DNA from: JBFWQM01 sp050249455
Lineage (GTDB): Bacteria > Pseudomonadota > Alphaproteobacteria > MPNO01 > VGEU01
Reading direction: 5' to 3'
Assembly (NCBI GenBank): GCA_050249455.1
Contig: JBFWQM010000002.1
Location: 1-64,000, forward strand
DNA length: 64,000 nt
Below are positions 9,110-17,830 of the stretch, one piece after another. A model generated the notes under the pieces. It was given only the letters and a program-made list of their open reading frames with translations. It was not told where the DNA came from and did not search any database. The position numbers and the translations under genes are program-made. Numbering within the stretch: position 1 is the first letter of the stretch; every line of letters begins with the position of its first letter.

Positions 9110-10123
9110 ATGCCCATCCTGAGCGTGCTCGACCAGTCGCCGATCCGCCACGGCGCGACCCCGGCGGATGCCCTGCGCGAGACGCTGGCGCTGGCGGAGG
9201 CCGCCGATCGGCTGGGCTACCACCGCTACTGGCTGGCCGAGCACCACAACAGCCAGGGCCTGGCCGGCACCGCGCCGGAGATCATGATCGGCCAGGTGGC
9301 GGCCCGGACGCGCAACCTGCGGGTTGGTTCCGGCGGGGTGATGCTCAGCCACTACAGCGCCCTCAAGGTGGCGGAAAGCTTCCGCCTGCTGGAAGCGCTC
9401 TACCCCGGGCGGATCGACCTCGGCATCGGCCGCGCGCCCGGCAGCGACGGACTGACCGCGGCGGCGCTGCAGCACGGCCCCGGCGCGCTCGGGATCGAGC
9501 AGTTCCCGGCCCAGATCCGCGACGTGATCGGCTACCTCCACGACGACCTGCCGGACGGCCACCCGTTCCGCCAGATCCAGGCCATGCCGCGCATCGAGAC
9601 CCAGCCGGAGCTGTGGCTGCTCGGCTCCTCAGACCAGAGCGCCGCCTATGCCGCCCATTTCGGCTGCGCGTTCTCGTTCGCCCACTTCATCAACCACCAG
9701 GGCGGCGAGCACGTGATGCGCGGCTACCGCCACCATTTCCAGCCGTCGGAGAGTCTCGCGGCGCCGGCCGGCGGCATCGGCGTGTTCTGCGTCTGCGCCG
9801 AGACGGAGGCGGAGGCCGACCGGCTGCGCGCCTGCCGCGAGCTGTGGATGCTGCGCCTGGCGCGCGGCGAGCTGCGCGCGTTCCCGACCGCGGAGGAGGC
9901 GCTGGCGCAGAACTACTCGCCGCGCGAGCGCGCCTTCCTCGACCACCAGGCCGGCCGCACCATCTCCGGGACGCCAGCCCAGGTGCGCCACCGCCTGCTC
10001 GCGTTGGGGCGGGAGTACGAGGTGGACGAGTTCGTGGTCGTCACCATCTGCGCCGACTTCGAGGCGCGGCTGCGCTCCTACGAGCTGCTGGCCGCGGCCT
10101 TCGGATTGACCGCGCGGGGGTAG
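9110..10123 (+). CDS. luciferase-like (LLM class) flavin-dependent oxidoreductase
   Basis: A 337-residue TIM-barrel enzyme of the bacterial luciferase superfamily, closest in pattern to the MsnO8/YhbW group. It begins SVLDQSPI, has RYWLAEHHN near residue 45 and GSGGVMLSHYSALKVAE followed by PGRIDLGIGRAPG. These are the flavin-contact segments of the group. Such proteins use reduced FMN or F420 for oxidation of small substrates; the substrate here is unknown and no flavin reductase is adjacent. High GC and codon use match the neighbours. It faces the minus-strand gene ending at 10149. Confidence 0.9.
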   Translation: MPILSVLDQSPIRHGATPADALRETLALAEAADRLGYHRYWLAEHHNSQGLAGTAPEIMIGQVAARTRNLRVGSGGVMLSHYSALKVAESFRLLEALYPGRIDLGIGRAPGSDGLTAAALQHGPGALGIEQFPAQIRDVIGYLHDDLPDGHPFRQIQAMPRIETQPELWLLGSSDQSAAYAAHFGCAFSFAHFINHQGGEHVMRGYRHHFQPSESLAAPAGGIGVFCVCAETEAEADRLRACRELWMLRLARGELRAFPTAEEALAQNYSPRERAFLDHQAGRTISGTPAQVRHRLLALGREYEVDEFVVVTICADFEARLRSYELLAAAFGLTARG

Positions 10124-10148
10124 CAGGAGCCGCCGGGCCCGGGCGCCG

Positions 10149-10718
10149 TCAGTCCAGCGCCACCGGCGTCCGGTCCACCCGCTCGCCGACCCGCGGCACC
10201 AGGAACGGCACCAGCTTCCGCGCCACCGTCCACGAGTCGATGCCGCGCAGGTCGTGGTTGGCCTCGCCCTGCCACAGGCAGCGGCCGTTGGCCTTGTCGT
10301 GGATCATGACCGTCAGGCGCACCGTGTCGTCGCGCGCCGCCGCGCCGCCGCGCCCCGAGGGGCCGGTCCAAAGGGGCACGCGCACGCGCTCCTGGCCCTC
10401 GCGGTAGCTCTCGACGTCCGCCGGGTCGACCGCCTGGCCGCCGCGCAGGCCGGTGCCGTTGTTCACCGAAACCTCGAATCCGGCGCGCAAACCGGCCACG
10501 GGGGCGACCTGATGCCCGGCGCGCGTCAGCGCCTCGCCGATTGCCGCCGCGAGGTCGACGTACTCCGGCGCGTTGTCGGGCAGCACCAGGTCGATGGGCG
10601 CCCCCGCCGGCACGACGCCGCAGTTGATCGCCACGACATAGCCGTCCTCCGCCCCCGCCCGGGCCGCGACGGCGGCCATGACCAATCCGATCAGCAGTGC
10701 GATCGACAAGGCGCGCAT
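10149..10718 (-). CDS. secreted protein of unknown function
   Basis: A 189-residue protein with a signal peptide (Leu/Met/Val core, cleavage near ARAGA). The mature part contains two alpha/beta-like stretches and a segment RLTVMIHDKANGRCLWQGEA. This reads like the part of DUF4136-type envelope lipoproteins in which a cargo-like strand follows 'conversion to units of output', but there is no lipobox cysteine and the match is weak. A periplasmic location is the only safe inference. It lies divergently from the DUF2336 gene with 126 nt between starts and is convergent with the luciferase-like gene. Confidence 0.65.
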   Translation of the reverse strand: MRALSIALLIGLVMAAVAARAGAEDGYVVAINCGVVPAGAPIDLVLPDNAPEYVDLAAAIGEALTRAGHQVAPVAGLRAGFEVSVNNGTGLRGGQAVDPADVESYREGQERVRVPLWTGPSGRGGAAARDDTVRLTVMIHDKANGRCLWQGEANHDLRGIDSWTVARKLVPFLVPRVGERVDRTPVALD

Positions 10719-10844
10719 GTGGCCCCCCGGTTCCCCGCTTGGTGTAGGCGTTTGCGACGCTGCGTGGAAGGGCCTTCGCGACGGCCGGCCAACCGTTCGT
10801 TAACCCTGTCGCAATAGCGTGGCCGGACCTGCGCACCGGGACCG

Positions 10845-12077
10845 ATGATGAGCGAACTCGCGCTCGATTACGAAACCGCCAAGGAGATCGCCCGCAACGG
10901 CGCGGAAGGCGCGCGGGCGACGCTCGCGGCCGACCCGGCGACCGCGCCGGAGCTGCTCTATTTCCTGTCGCAGGACGCGTCCGCCGCCGTCCGCCGGGCC
11001 GTGGCCGGCAACCCGGCGACGCCGCGCCAGGCGGATTCGATGCTGTCGCGCGATTCCGACCACGGCGTGCGGGTGGCGCTGGCGCGCAAGGCGGTCGGCG
11101 TCGGCCTGTCCGACGGCGAGCGGAAATCGCTGTGGCGCATGACCTTCACACTGCTCGAAACGCTGGCGACCGACGCGGTCGTCCAGGTCCGTCGCTCGCT
11201 CAGCGATGCCCTGCGCAGCCTGGCCGACGCGCCGCGCGCGGTGGTTCTCAAGCTGGCGCGCGACCCGGCGCCCGACGTCGCGGTGCCGATCCTGCGCAGC
11301 TCGCCCGCCCTGACCGACAGCGACCTGATCGAGCTGGTGCAGGAGGCCTCGACCGACTGGGCCCAGGCGGCGATCGCCGACCGCCCGACGGTGTCGGCGG
11401 CGGTGTGCGACGCGCTGGTGGCCCGCGGCTCGGTGCCAGCGATCGCGACGCTGCTCAACAACCGCAATGCGTCGATCAGCGATATGGCCCTGGAACGCAT
11501 CGTCGACCAGGCGCAAGGGGTCGAGGCGTGGCACGCGCCGCTGGCGCATCGCCCGTCGATGCCGCAGCGGCTGCTGGAGCGGATCGGCCTGCTGGCAGCC
11601 ATGCCGCGGCGCGGCGCCGCTGCGGCCAAGGCGGCCGTCTACGCCCCGGGCGGCGAAGCCCGGCGTCCGGCCGCGGCCGGGGCCGCCGACTGGGCCAAGG
11701 GCACGCCGGCCGAGCGATCGGCGCGGGGCTGGGAGACGCCCACCGAGCGGGCACGGCGGCTGTTCGCGGCGGGCCAGCTCACCGAGGAGCTGGTCGCCAT
11801 GACGCTGGAGAACGGGCGGCGGGAATTCGCCGTCGAATCGCTGGCGCTCAAGGCGGGCCTCGGCCAGGACGCGGTCCGGCGGATCCTCGATTCGCGCAGC
11901 CCGCGGTCGATCACCGCGCTGTGCTGGAAGGCTGGCTTCACGATGCGCTTTGCGATGGAGGTGCAGCGGACCCTGGGCGGGGTGGCGCCGTCCGAGCTGC
12001 TGAACGCCCGCCACGGCATCGACTACCCGCTGACGCCGGAGCAGATGACCAGCCAGCTCGCGATGTTCGCCGGCTGA
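10845..12077 (+). CDS. DUF2336 domain protein, HEAT-like repeat
   Basis: A 410-residue cytosolic protein of the DUF2336 family, which is largely restricted to Alphaproteobacteria. The N-terminal 270 residues are a series of short helical repeats of the type LLYFLSQDASAAVRRAVAGN, in which Asp, Ala, Val and Arg recur at set positions as in HEAT repeats. The C-terminal 110 residues form a second helical block after a Gly/Ala-rich linker near 265-300. Function is not established for the family; protein-protein scaffolding is a reasonable inference. Two adjacent ATG codons open the gene; the first is used here. It ends 8 nt before the convergent ferritin-like gene. Confidence 0.82.
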   Translation: MMSELALDYETAKEIARNGAEGARATLAADPATAPELLYFLSQDASAAVRRAVAGNPATPRQADSMLSRDSDHGVRVALARKAVGVGLSDGERKSLWRMTFTLLETLATDAVVQVRRSLSDALRSLADAPRAVVLKLARDPAPDVAVPILRSSPALTDSDLIELVQEASTDWAQAAIADRPTVSAAVCDALVARGSVPAIATLLNNRNASISDMALERIVDQAQGVEAWHAPLAHRPSMPQRLLERIGLLAAMPRRGAAAAKAAVYAPGGEARRPAAAGAADWAKGTPAERSARGWETPTERARRLFAAGQLTEELVAMTLENGRREFAVESLALKAGLGQDAVRRILDSRSPRSITALCWKAGFTMRFAMEVQRTLGGVAPSELLNARHGIDYPLTPEQMTSQLAMFAG

Positions 12078-12084
12078 CGCCGCG

Positions 12085-12837
12085 CTAGCGCAGCGGGTGC
12101 GCCGTCGTCAGGGCGTCGATTTCCTCGGCCGGCATCGCCCAGGCCAGCATCTCGCTGCGCATCCGCACGCGCTGGACGCTGACCTCGTGAAGCGCCGTCC
12201 TCATCCGGGCGAGGTCGTCCGGCGCTGCTGCTGCTGCGGCGGCGTCCCTGGCGGCGCGGGTGTAGTGGTCCTTCTCGTCGACGTAGATGACCTTCATCGC
12301 CGCCGCCAGCAGCTCCTCGAACGCGCCGCCGGAAAGGCGCGACATCTCGCGGAAGGTGCTCGAGCCGCCGCCCTCGGTCAGGCCCATCACCGCTTTCAGG
12401 CAGGGGTCGCCCGACTCGACGTAGCGCCTGCGCATCGCATTGAGGATCTTGTCCTCCGGCAGCTGCTGCGGATCGTCGGGCGTCAGGTCGCGGCCGAGCA
12501 GGTACTCCAGCACCTCGGCGAGCACGAGGTAGTGGTTGAACTCGTCGGTCATCATGTGCATGCGGGCGTAGATCTCGCGCCGGTCGATGCCGCGGTCGAG
12601 CTGCGGGAACATCGCGCACACCTCGGCGAACTCCATGTGCAGCGCGTTGGCGTAGCCCTCGGTCGAGCCGTAGCCGATCGAGGGGTTGAGCTCCTTGTAG
12701 ATCGCCGCGCGCAGGTAGCGCACCCAGTCCTCGCGCGTCGGCCTGCCGGCGCAGAAACGGCGCGCCACCTCGGCCTCGGCATCCCAGAACGGCCGGGCGA
12801 CGGCGATCAGCTCCTCGACGGTCCGGTCGGTATCCAT
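12085..12837 (-). CDS. ferritin-like di-iron protein of unknown function
   Basis: A 250-residue, almost entirely helical protein. It has two metal-type motifs, DEFNHYLVLAEVLEYL and DEKDHYTRAA (each ExxH-like), and separate Glu-rich helices carrying EFAEV and EAEVARRF. This spacing fits a four-helix ferritin-like fold with a di-iron centre. I cannot assign it to a named enzyme; related proteins include rubrerythrin-like and tRNA-hydroxylase-like families. The ATG at 12837 is preceded by a purine-rich AGAGCGGAG. The longer frame reaching 12918 lacks a better ribosome-binding site. It is convergent with the DUF2336 gene and upstream of the TTT binding protein on the same strand. Confidence 0.65.
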   Translation of the reverse strand: MDTDRTVEELIAVARPFWDAEAEVARRFCAGRPTREDWVRYLRAAIYKELNPSIGYGSTEGYANALHMEFAEVCAMFPQLDRGIDRREIYARMHMMTDEFNHYLVLAEVLEYLLGRDLTPDDPQQLPEDKILNAMRRRYVESGDPCLKAVMGLTEGGGSSTFREMSRLSGGAFEELLAAAMKVIYVDEKDHYTRAARDAAAAAAAPDDLARMRTALHEVSVQRVRMRSEMLAWAMPAEEIDALTTAHPLR

Positions 12838-12961
12838 CCGCGACTCCGCTCTCCGCTTAAAGCGGCGCGATTGTCGGGCCGGCGGCGTCCGGATGCAAGC
12901 GGCCACCGGCTGCGGCATAGCGCCCGTGACCCCCTTTCGGCGGCCACGGGCGCGGCGATGG

Positions 12962-13987
12962 CTATTCGATCGCCTTCTTGAACTTGGCGACCATCTCGGC
13001 CGGGGTCTTTGCGGCCTTGACGACGATCTTCTGGACCTCCTCCCCGCTCATCGGGTCGAGGTCCATCTTGCGCTTCTCGGCCTCGGCGATGAAATCGCGG
13101 TCCTTCATGGTGTCGGCGAAGGCCTTGCGCAGGGCGGCGGCGCGGTCGGCCGGCACGCCGGGCGGCAGGATGAAGACGCGCCCGACGGCGGTGGTGGAGG
13201 CCATCAGCTCGAGCAGGTCGCGGGCTTCTTCCGTCTTGGCGAGGTCCTTGACCACCGGGATGTGCTTGGCGTCGGGCGCCGGGGTCAGCGACACCATGGC
13301 GACCGGGATCAGCTCCTTCTTCTCCAGCTTCTGGGTCATCACCGACTTCACGCTGGCCCAGCTGTTGGCCATGCCGTGGACCTCCCCGCGCTCCATCGCG
13401 AGGTTGACCTCCTTCGAGCCCGTGTAGCCCAGGACGACCCGGTACTTCATGCCGAGCAGGTTCTTCATCAGGGTCGGATTCATGTAGTCCTGGCTCGCCT
13501 TGCCGGTGCCGCCGAACAGGACCTCCTTGGTCTCCATCTCCTTCAGCGTGGTCGCCGGCGCGGTGTGCCAGACCATGATGGCGCTGTTCATGTTGTCGAT
13601 GCGGCCCAGGTGATAGGCCTCCGCCGCGTCGTACTTGATGCCGCCTTCCTGCAGCGCCTGTCCCAGCGCGTAGGAATTCGACGGCATGCCGACATACGAG
13701 CCGTCCTTCGGCGCGACGTTGAACAGGTAGTTGGCGGCCTTCACCCCGCCGGCGCCGGGCATGAACTGGACGATGACGTTGGGGTGGCCCGGGATGTGCT
13801 TGCCCCAGAACTGGGCGAGCGTGCGCGCGTAGATCGAGTAGCCGCCGCCTTCCCCGAAGGCGACCACGACGGTGATGTCCTTGTCCTTGTAGAAATCGGA
13901 GACGGCGTCGGCGCGGGCCGCCGGCGCGGCGCAGAGCGTTGCGATCGCGGCCGCCGCGACGGTGCCGGCAAAAAGACGGTTCAGCAT
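12962..13987 (-). CDS. tripartite tricarboxylate transporter (Bug/TctC) solute-binding protein
   Basis: A 341-residue periplasmic binding protein with a signal peptide cleaved near ARADA. VVVAFGEGGGYSIYARTLAQ and VIVQFMPGAGGVKAANYLFN match the two ligand-loop segments of TctC/Bug proteins (the second is the PGAGG motif). These proteins carry carboxylates and other small anions to TctAB membrane partners or act as sensors. No tctA or tctB lies in this window, so it is an orphan here. It is divergent from the UbiD gene (116 nt between starts), which suggests that the ligand may be an aromatic or dicarboxylic acid processed by that cluster. This last link is inference. Confidence 0.88.
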   Translation of the reverse strand: MLNRLFAGTVAAAAIATLCAAPAARADAVSDFYKDKDITVVVAFGEGGGYSIYARTLAQFWGKHIPGHPNVIVQFMPGAGGVKAANYLFNVAPKDGSYVGMPSNSYALGQALQEGGIKYDAAEAYHLGRIDNMNSAIMVWHTAPATTLKEMETKEVLFGGTGKASQDYMNPTLMKNLLGMKYRVVLGYTGSKEVNLAMERGEVHGMANSWASVKSVMTQKLEKKELIPVAMVSLTPAPDAKHIPVVKDLAKTEEARDLLELMASTTAVGRVFILPPGVPADRAAALRKAFADTMKDRDFIAEAEKRKMDLDPMSGEEVQKIVVKAAKTPAEMVAKFKKAIE

Positions 13988-14103
13988 AATTCACTCTCCC
14001 AGACTTATCCCTTGAACCCCTTCTAGCAGAACTTGGGCGAGTTGACATCCTGCGGCGGCGGCGCGGATCATGCCCGCCCGTTCCGCTGAGTGCAGGTAAT
14101 CCC

Positions 14104-15756
14104 ATGGCCACCACCGCCCGACGCGTCGCCCCGATCCCGCCGCCGCGCGGGTACCGCGACCTGCGCGAGCACCTGGACGCGCTGAAGGAGGCGGGGCTGC
14201 TGCGCACCATCGACGCGCCGGTGAACAAGGACACCGAGCTGCACCCGTTGGTGCGCTGGCAGTTCCGCGGCGGCATCGCGGAAGCCGAGCGGACGGCGTT
14301 CCTGTTCACCCACGTGGTCGACGGCAAGGGGCGGCGCTACGACATGCCCGTGGTGGTCGGCGCGCTGGCCACCAACCCGGCGATCTACGGCATCGGCATG
14401 CGGGCCGAAGTGGCCGACATCGGGGCGACGTGGACGCGTGCGATCGCCAGCCCGATTCCGCCGGTCGTGGTCGAGGATGCGGCCTGCCAGCAGGTGGTGT
14501 GGACCGGCGCCGACCTCGACGGCGAGGGCAGGGGGCTGGACGCGCTGCCGGTGCCGGTGTCGACCCCCGGCTTCGATGCGGCGCCGTTCCTGACCGCGAC
14601 CTGCTGCATCAGTAGAGACCCTGATACCGGGGTCCAGAACATGGGCACCTATCGCTGCCAGATCAAAGGCTCGCGCAAGCTGGGGCTCAAGATGTTCCTG
14701 AACATCCGCGCCGGCGGCTACGAGCACTGGAGGAAGTACAAGGCCAAGGGCGAGCCGATGCCGATGGCGATCGTGGTCGGCTGCCCGCCGCCGGTCGCCT
14801 ATCTTGGCCCGCAGAAGCTGCCGCACGGGATCGACGAGATCACCGTGGCCGGCGGCATCGCCGGCGAGCCGATCCACGTCGTGCGCGCCAAGACCGTGGA
14901 CCTGAACGTCCCCGCGGAATCGGAGATCGTGATCGAGGGCCTGGTCGACACCGCGATCCTCGAGCCGGAAGGTCCGTTCGGCGAATCGCATGGCCACGTC
15001 AACCTGGAGGAATACAACTTCGTGGTCGACGTCACCGCGATCACGATGAAGAGCGACGCGGTGCTGTGCTCCATAATCTCGCAGGTGACGCCGAGCGAAT
15101 CCTCGGTCATCAAGCGGGTCGCCTACGAGCCGCGCTTCCTCGCCCACCTGCGCGACCACTTGGGCGTCAAGGGCGTGACGCGGGTCGCGATGCACGAGCC
15201 GCTGACCAATCTGCGCAAGCTGATGATCGTGCAGTTCGAGGCCGGGGTGCCGCGGACCGAGGTGTGGCGCGCGCTCTACGGCGCGGCGAGCTACGACCCG
15301 ATCTGCGGCAAGTACGTGATCGCGGTGAACCAGGACATCGACCCCGACAACGCCGACGCGGTGTTCTGGGCGATGGCCTACCGTGCCGACCCGGGGCGCG
15401 ACAGCCAGCTCCTGCACCACCGCCCGCCCGGCCACGGGCCGAAGCACGGCAACGACGAGGAGTCCGCGCTCCTGATCGACGCCACGTTGAAGGCGGCGTC
15501 GGCGCCGGTGGCGCTGCCGACGCGGCCCTACATGGAGAACGCGCGCGCGCTGTGGGAGAAGCTCGGCCTGCCGGCGCTGCGCCCGGAATCGCCGTGGCAC
15601 GGCTACCAGCTCGGCGACTGGTCGGAGAAGTGGGACCAGGACGCCGCCCGCGCCGCCGCCGGCGACTATCAGGAAAACGCCCGCCGCGCCGCACAGGACC
15701 GCCGCGGCGACGTGGCGCCCAACACCTATATCAGCGCGGCGCCGAAGCGGACCTGA
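14104..15756 (+). CDS. UbiD-family (prFMN-dependent) decarboxylase
   Basis: A 550-residue UbiD/Fdc-type enzyme that decarboxylates (or carboxylates) unsaturated or aromatic acids with prenylated FMN. The EGPFGE motif near residues 290-296 supplies the two catalytic glutamates (equivalent to E277 and E282 of Fdc1), and TYRCQIKGSRKLGLKM upstream has the conserved Arg region. UbiX, which makes the cofactor, is not in the window. The C-terminal 60 residues are charged and extend beyond the usual core. It is followed by a GntR gene and then Rieske dioxygenase genes on the same strand; a GTATAC box pair starts 7 nt after its stop. Likely role: aromatic acid catabolism. Confidence 0.92.
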   Translation: MATTARRVAPIPPPRGYRDLREHLDALKEAGLLRTIDAPVNKDTELHPLVRWQFRGGIAEAERTAFLFTHVVDGKGRRYDMPVVVGALATNPAIYGIGMRAEVADIGATWTRAIASPIPPVVVEDAACQQVVWTGADLDGEGRGLDALPVPVSTPGFDAAPFLTATCCISRDPDTGVQNMGTYRCQIKGSRKLGLKMFLNIRAGGYEHWRKYKAKGEPMPMAIVVGCPPPVAYLGPQKLPHGIDEITVAGGIAGEPIHVVRAKTVDLNVPAESEIVIEGLVDTAILEPEGPFGESHGHVNLEEYNFVVDVTAITMKSDAVLCSIISQVTPSESSVIKRVAYEPRFLAHLRDHLGVKGVTRVAMHEPLTNLRKLMIVQFEAGVPRTEVWRALYGAASYDPICGKYVIAVNQDIDPDNADAVFWAMAYRADPGRDSQLLHHRPPGHGPKHGNDEESALLIDATLKAASAPVALPTRPYMENARALWEKLGLPALRPESPWHGYQLGDWSEKWDQDAARAAAGDYQENARRAAQDRRGDVAPNTYISAAPKRT

Positions 15757-15762
15757 GTTTTT

Positions 15763-15788
15763 GTATACATAAATCGTAGTTTGTATAT
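15763..15788. promoter_or_regulatory. paired GTATAC/GTATAT boxes, probable GntR operator upstream of the regulator
   Basis: Two boxes, TTGTATACAT at 15761-15770 and TTGTATATCA at 15781-15790, have their cores 20 bp apart, centre to centre. They lie between the ubiD stop and the GntR start. The same spacing is found at 16520-16545 after the GntR gene. FCD-type GntR proteins bind short palindromes, often around GTATAC. I infer that the regulator at 15823 binds here and controls its own transcription. Confidence 0.55.
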
Positions 15789-15822
15789 CATTGGGGCGGG
15801 GACAACCGCTCGGGTGGCCGCG

Positions 15823-16515
15823 ATGGCGCCGCAGGATGCGGCCGAGACGCTGGCGGACGAGATCTTCCGCCGGCTGGCCGACGAGATCGTGACCGGGGCG
15901 CTGGCGCCCGGCGCCAAGCTGGACGAGCAGGCGGTGGCGCAGCGCTACGGGGCGTCGCGAACGCCGGTGCGCGAGGCGCTGCGCCGGCTCGGCGGCGCCG
16001 GGCTGATCGAGCTGCGGCCGCGCCGCGGCGCGGCGGTGGCGCATATCGCGGTGGAGCAGCTCACCGACATGTTCGACGCGATGGGCGAGCTCGAGGGGCT
16101 GTGCGCCCGCCTCGCCGCGCAGCGCATGACCATGATGGAGCGGCGCCGGTTGGAGATGCTCGGCGAGCGCGCCAAGGCGGCGCTGCAGGCGGAGAGGCCG
16201 CCGGACTACGCGCGCCTCAACGACGAGTTCCACGACCTGATCTACCAGGGCGCGCACAACGCGACGATCGCCGCGCTGGCCATCGGGCTGCGCCAGCGCC
16301 TTGCCCCGTTCCGGGTGCTGCAGTTCGTGCGCGGCCACACCGAGGACTATTTCGTCGAGCACGAGGAGATCGCCGCCGCCATCGCGGCCGCCGACGGCGA
16401 GCGCGCCTATCGCGCCATGCGCAGCCACATGGCGAGCGCCAGCGTGCTGGTGATCGAGCATTTCGCCGGCGAGGCGGCGCCGGGTCCGGCCGCGCGGCGG
16501 GCCGGCGCGACTTGA
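15823..16515 (+). CDS. GntR-family transcriptional regulator with FCD domain
   Basis: A 230-residue FadR/GntR regulator. The winged helix lies at about residues 10-75 (LADEIVTGALAPGAKLDEQAVAQRYG, then SRTPVREALRRL, the usual recognition helix). The FCD ligand domain follows, with the metal-binding pattern D...H...H in DEFHDLIYQGAHN and EHEEIAAAI and the later H in MRSHMAS. FCD regulators of this type respond to aromatic or carboxylic acids. I used the ATG at 15823; the TTG start at 15781 would read through the operator-like boxes. Paired GTATAC boxes lie on both sides of the gene, which suggests autoregulation and control of the dioxygenase operon. Confidence 0.92.
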   Translation: MAPQDAAETLADEIFRRLADEIVTGALAPGAKLDEQAVAQRYGASRTPVREALRRLGGAGLIELRPRRGAAVAHIAVEQLTDMFDAMGELEGLCARLAAQRMTMMERRRLEMLGERAKAALQAERPPDYARLNDEFHDLIYQGAHNATIAALAIGLRQRLAPFRVLQFVRGHTEDYFVEHEEIAAAIAAADGERAYRAMRSHMASASVLVIEHFAGEAAPGPAARRAGAT

Positions 16516-16519
16516 CTTT

Positions 16520-16545
16520 GTATACACGATCTCCCAAACGTATAC
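16520..16545. promoter_or_regulatory. paired GTATAC boxes before the dioxygenase operon
   Basis: Two exact GTATAC hexamers start at 16520 and 16540, 20 bp apart. They follow the GntR stop by 4 nt and precede the Rieske gene start by about 25 nt. The 20-bp period equals two helical turns, so two dimers would lie on one DNA face. The matching pair upstream of the regulator supports one regulon. Binding has not been shown; this is inference. Confidence 0.58.
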
Positions 16546-16570
16546 GCCTGAGCAGGACGGAGCCCGCCCG

Positions 16571-17830
16571 ATGACCCAGCCCGCCACAGTCTGGCCCGCC
16601 GACGACTTCTCGCGCGTACCCTATGGCCTCTACCACGACGCCGACGTCTACCGGCAGGAGCACGACCGCATCTTCCGCGGGCCGACGTGGTGCGTGCTGG
16701 CGCTGGAGGCGGAGCTGCCGAAGCCGGGCGACTTTCTGGTCAGCCACGTCGGCGACATCCCGGTGGTGGTCAACCGCACCGCCGCCGGCGCCATCGCCGC
16801 CTTCGTCAACCGCTGCGCCCACCGCGGGGCGGAGATCGTGCGCGTGCCGCGCGGCAACGCCCCGGACCACACCTGCATCTACCACGCGTGGTGCTACAGC
16901 CAGACCGGCGAGCTGCTCGGCGTGCCGTTCCAGCGCGGCGCCAACGGCAAGGGCGGCATGCCGGCCGGCTTCGACCGCAAGAAGCACGGCCTCACGACAT
17001 TGCGCATCTCGGTGTGGAAGGGGATCGTCTTCGGCAGCTTCAGCCCGGACGCCGAGCCGATCGAGGGCTACCTGGGACCGCTATTGGTCGACCACCTGGG
17101 CGAGCTGTTCGACAAACCGGTGCGCATCATCGGCTACCAGCGCCAGCGGGTGGCCGCCAACTGGAAGCTCTACCTGGAGAACGTGCGCGACGGTTACCAC
17201 GGCAGCCTGCTGCACGAATTCAACCGCACCTTCGGGCTCAGCCGGCTGACCCAGGTGGCGCACAGCTACATGGACGCCGAGCATCGCCACAGCGTGCTGT
17301 TCCAGTTCGCCGGCTCCGACGACACCGGCGCTGCGCGCGGCGCCTACGCGCAGGAACGGGTGCATCAGGGCAACTACCTGACCCTGGAGGACAACGACAT
17401 CGTCACCTTCGTGCCGGAAAACCCGCGCGGCATCACCACGCGGATCATCTCGGTGTTCCCGTCGGCGGTGTTCAACCAGATCTCGAACTGCCTCGCGATG
17501 CGCCGCGTGCGCCCGATCGGTCCGGGCGAGTTCGAGGTGGTGTTCACCCTGTTCGGCTACGAAGACGACGACGAGACGATGACGGCGCACCGGGTCAACC
17601 AGTGCAACATGGTCGGCCCGTCCGGCCTGATCTCGATGGAGGACGGCGAGGCGCTGGAGCTGATCCAGCGCTCCACCGCGCCCGACCAGGACAACGCCGG
17701 CGTGGTGGAGATGGGCGGCACCGGACCGATCGTCGATCTCGACACGCGGGTGTGCGAGAACACGATCCGCGGCTTCTGGGCCTATTATAGCCGGCTGATG
17801 GGCAACGCCCCGGCAGGAGCGCAGCGATGA
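16571..17830 (+). CDS. Rieske non-heme iron aromatic ring-hydroxylating dioxygenase, alpha subunit
   Basis: A 419-residue oxygenase component. The Rieske [2Fe-2S] centre is C82-x-H84 and C102-xx-H105 in RCAHRGAEI and CIYHAWCY. The mononuclear iron site has D207, H210 and H215 in ENVRDGYHGSLLH, with the third ligand expected near residue 380. The ATG at 16571 is preceded by GGACGGAG. It overlaps the beta-subunit gene by ATGA. No ferredoxin or reductase gene is adjacent, so electron supply must come from elsewhere. Substrate unknown; with UbiD and VOC genes beside it, a benzoate- or phthalate-like aromatic acid is plausible. Confidence 0.93.
   Translation: MTQPATVWPADDFSRVPYGLYHDADVYRQEHDRIFRGPTWCVLALEAELPKPGDFLVSHVGDIPVVVNRTAAGAIAAFVNRCAHRGAEIVRVPRGNAPDHTCIYHAWCYSQTGELLGVPFQRGANGKGGMPAGFDRKKHGLTTLRISVWKGIVFGSFSPDAEPIEGYLGPLLVDHLGELFDKPVRIIGYQRQRVAANWKLYLENVRDGYHGSLLHEFNRTFGLSRLTQVAHSYMDAEHRHSVLFQFAGSDDTGAARGAYAQERVHQGNYLTLEDNDIVTFVPENPRGITTRIISVFPSAVFNQISNCLAMRRVRPIGPGEFEVVFTLFGYEDDDETMTAHRVNQCNMVGPSGLISMEDGEALELIQRSTAPDQDNAGVVEMGGTGPIVDLDTRVCENTIRGFWAYYSRLMGNAPAGAQR

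Noticed and set aside
10149..10718. Assigning DUF4136
   Set aside because: The similarity is limited to one segment and there is no lipobox, so only 'secreted protein' is supported.
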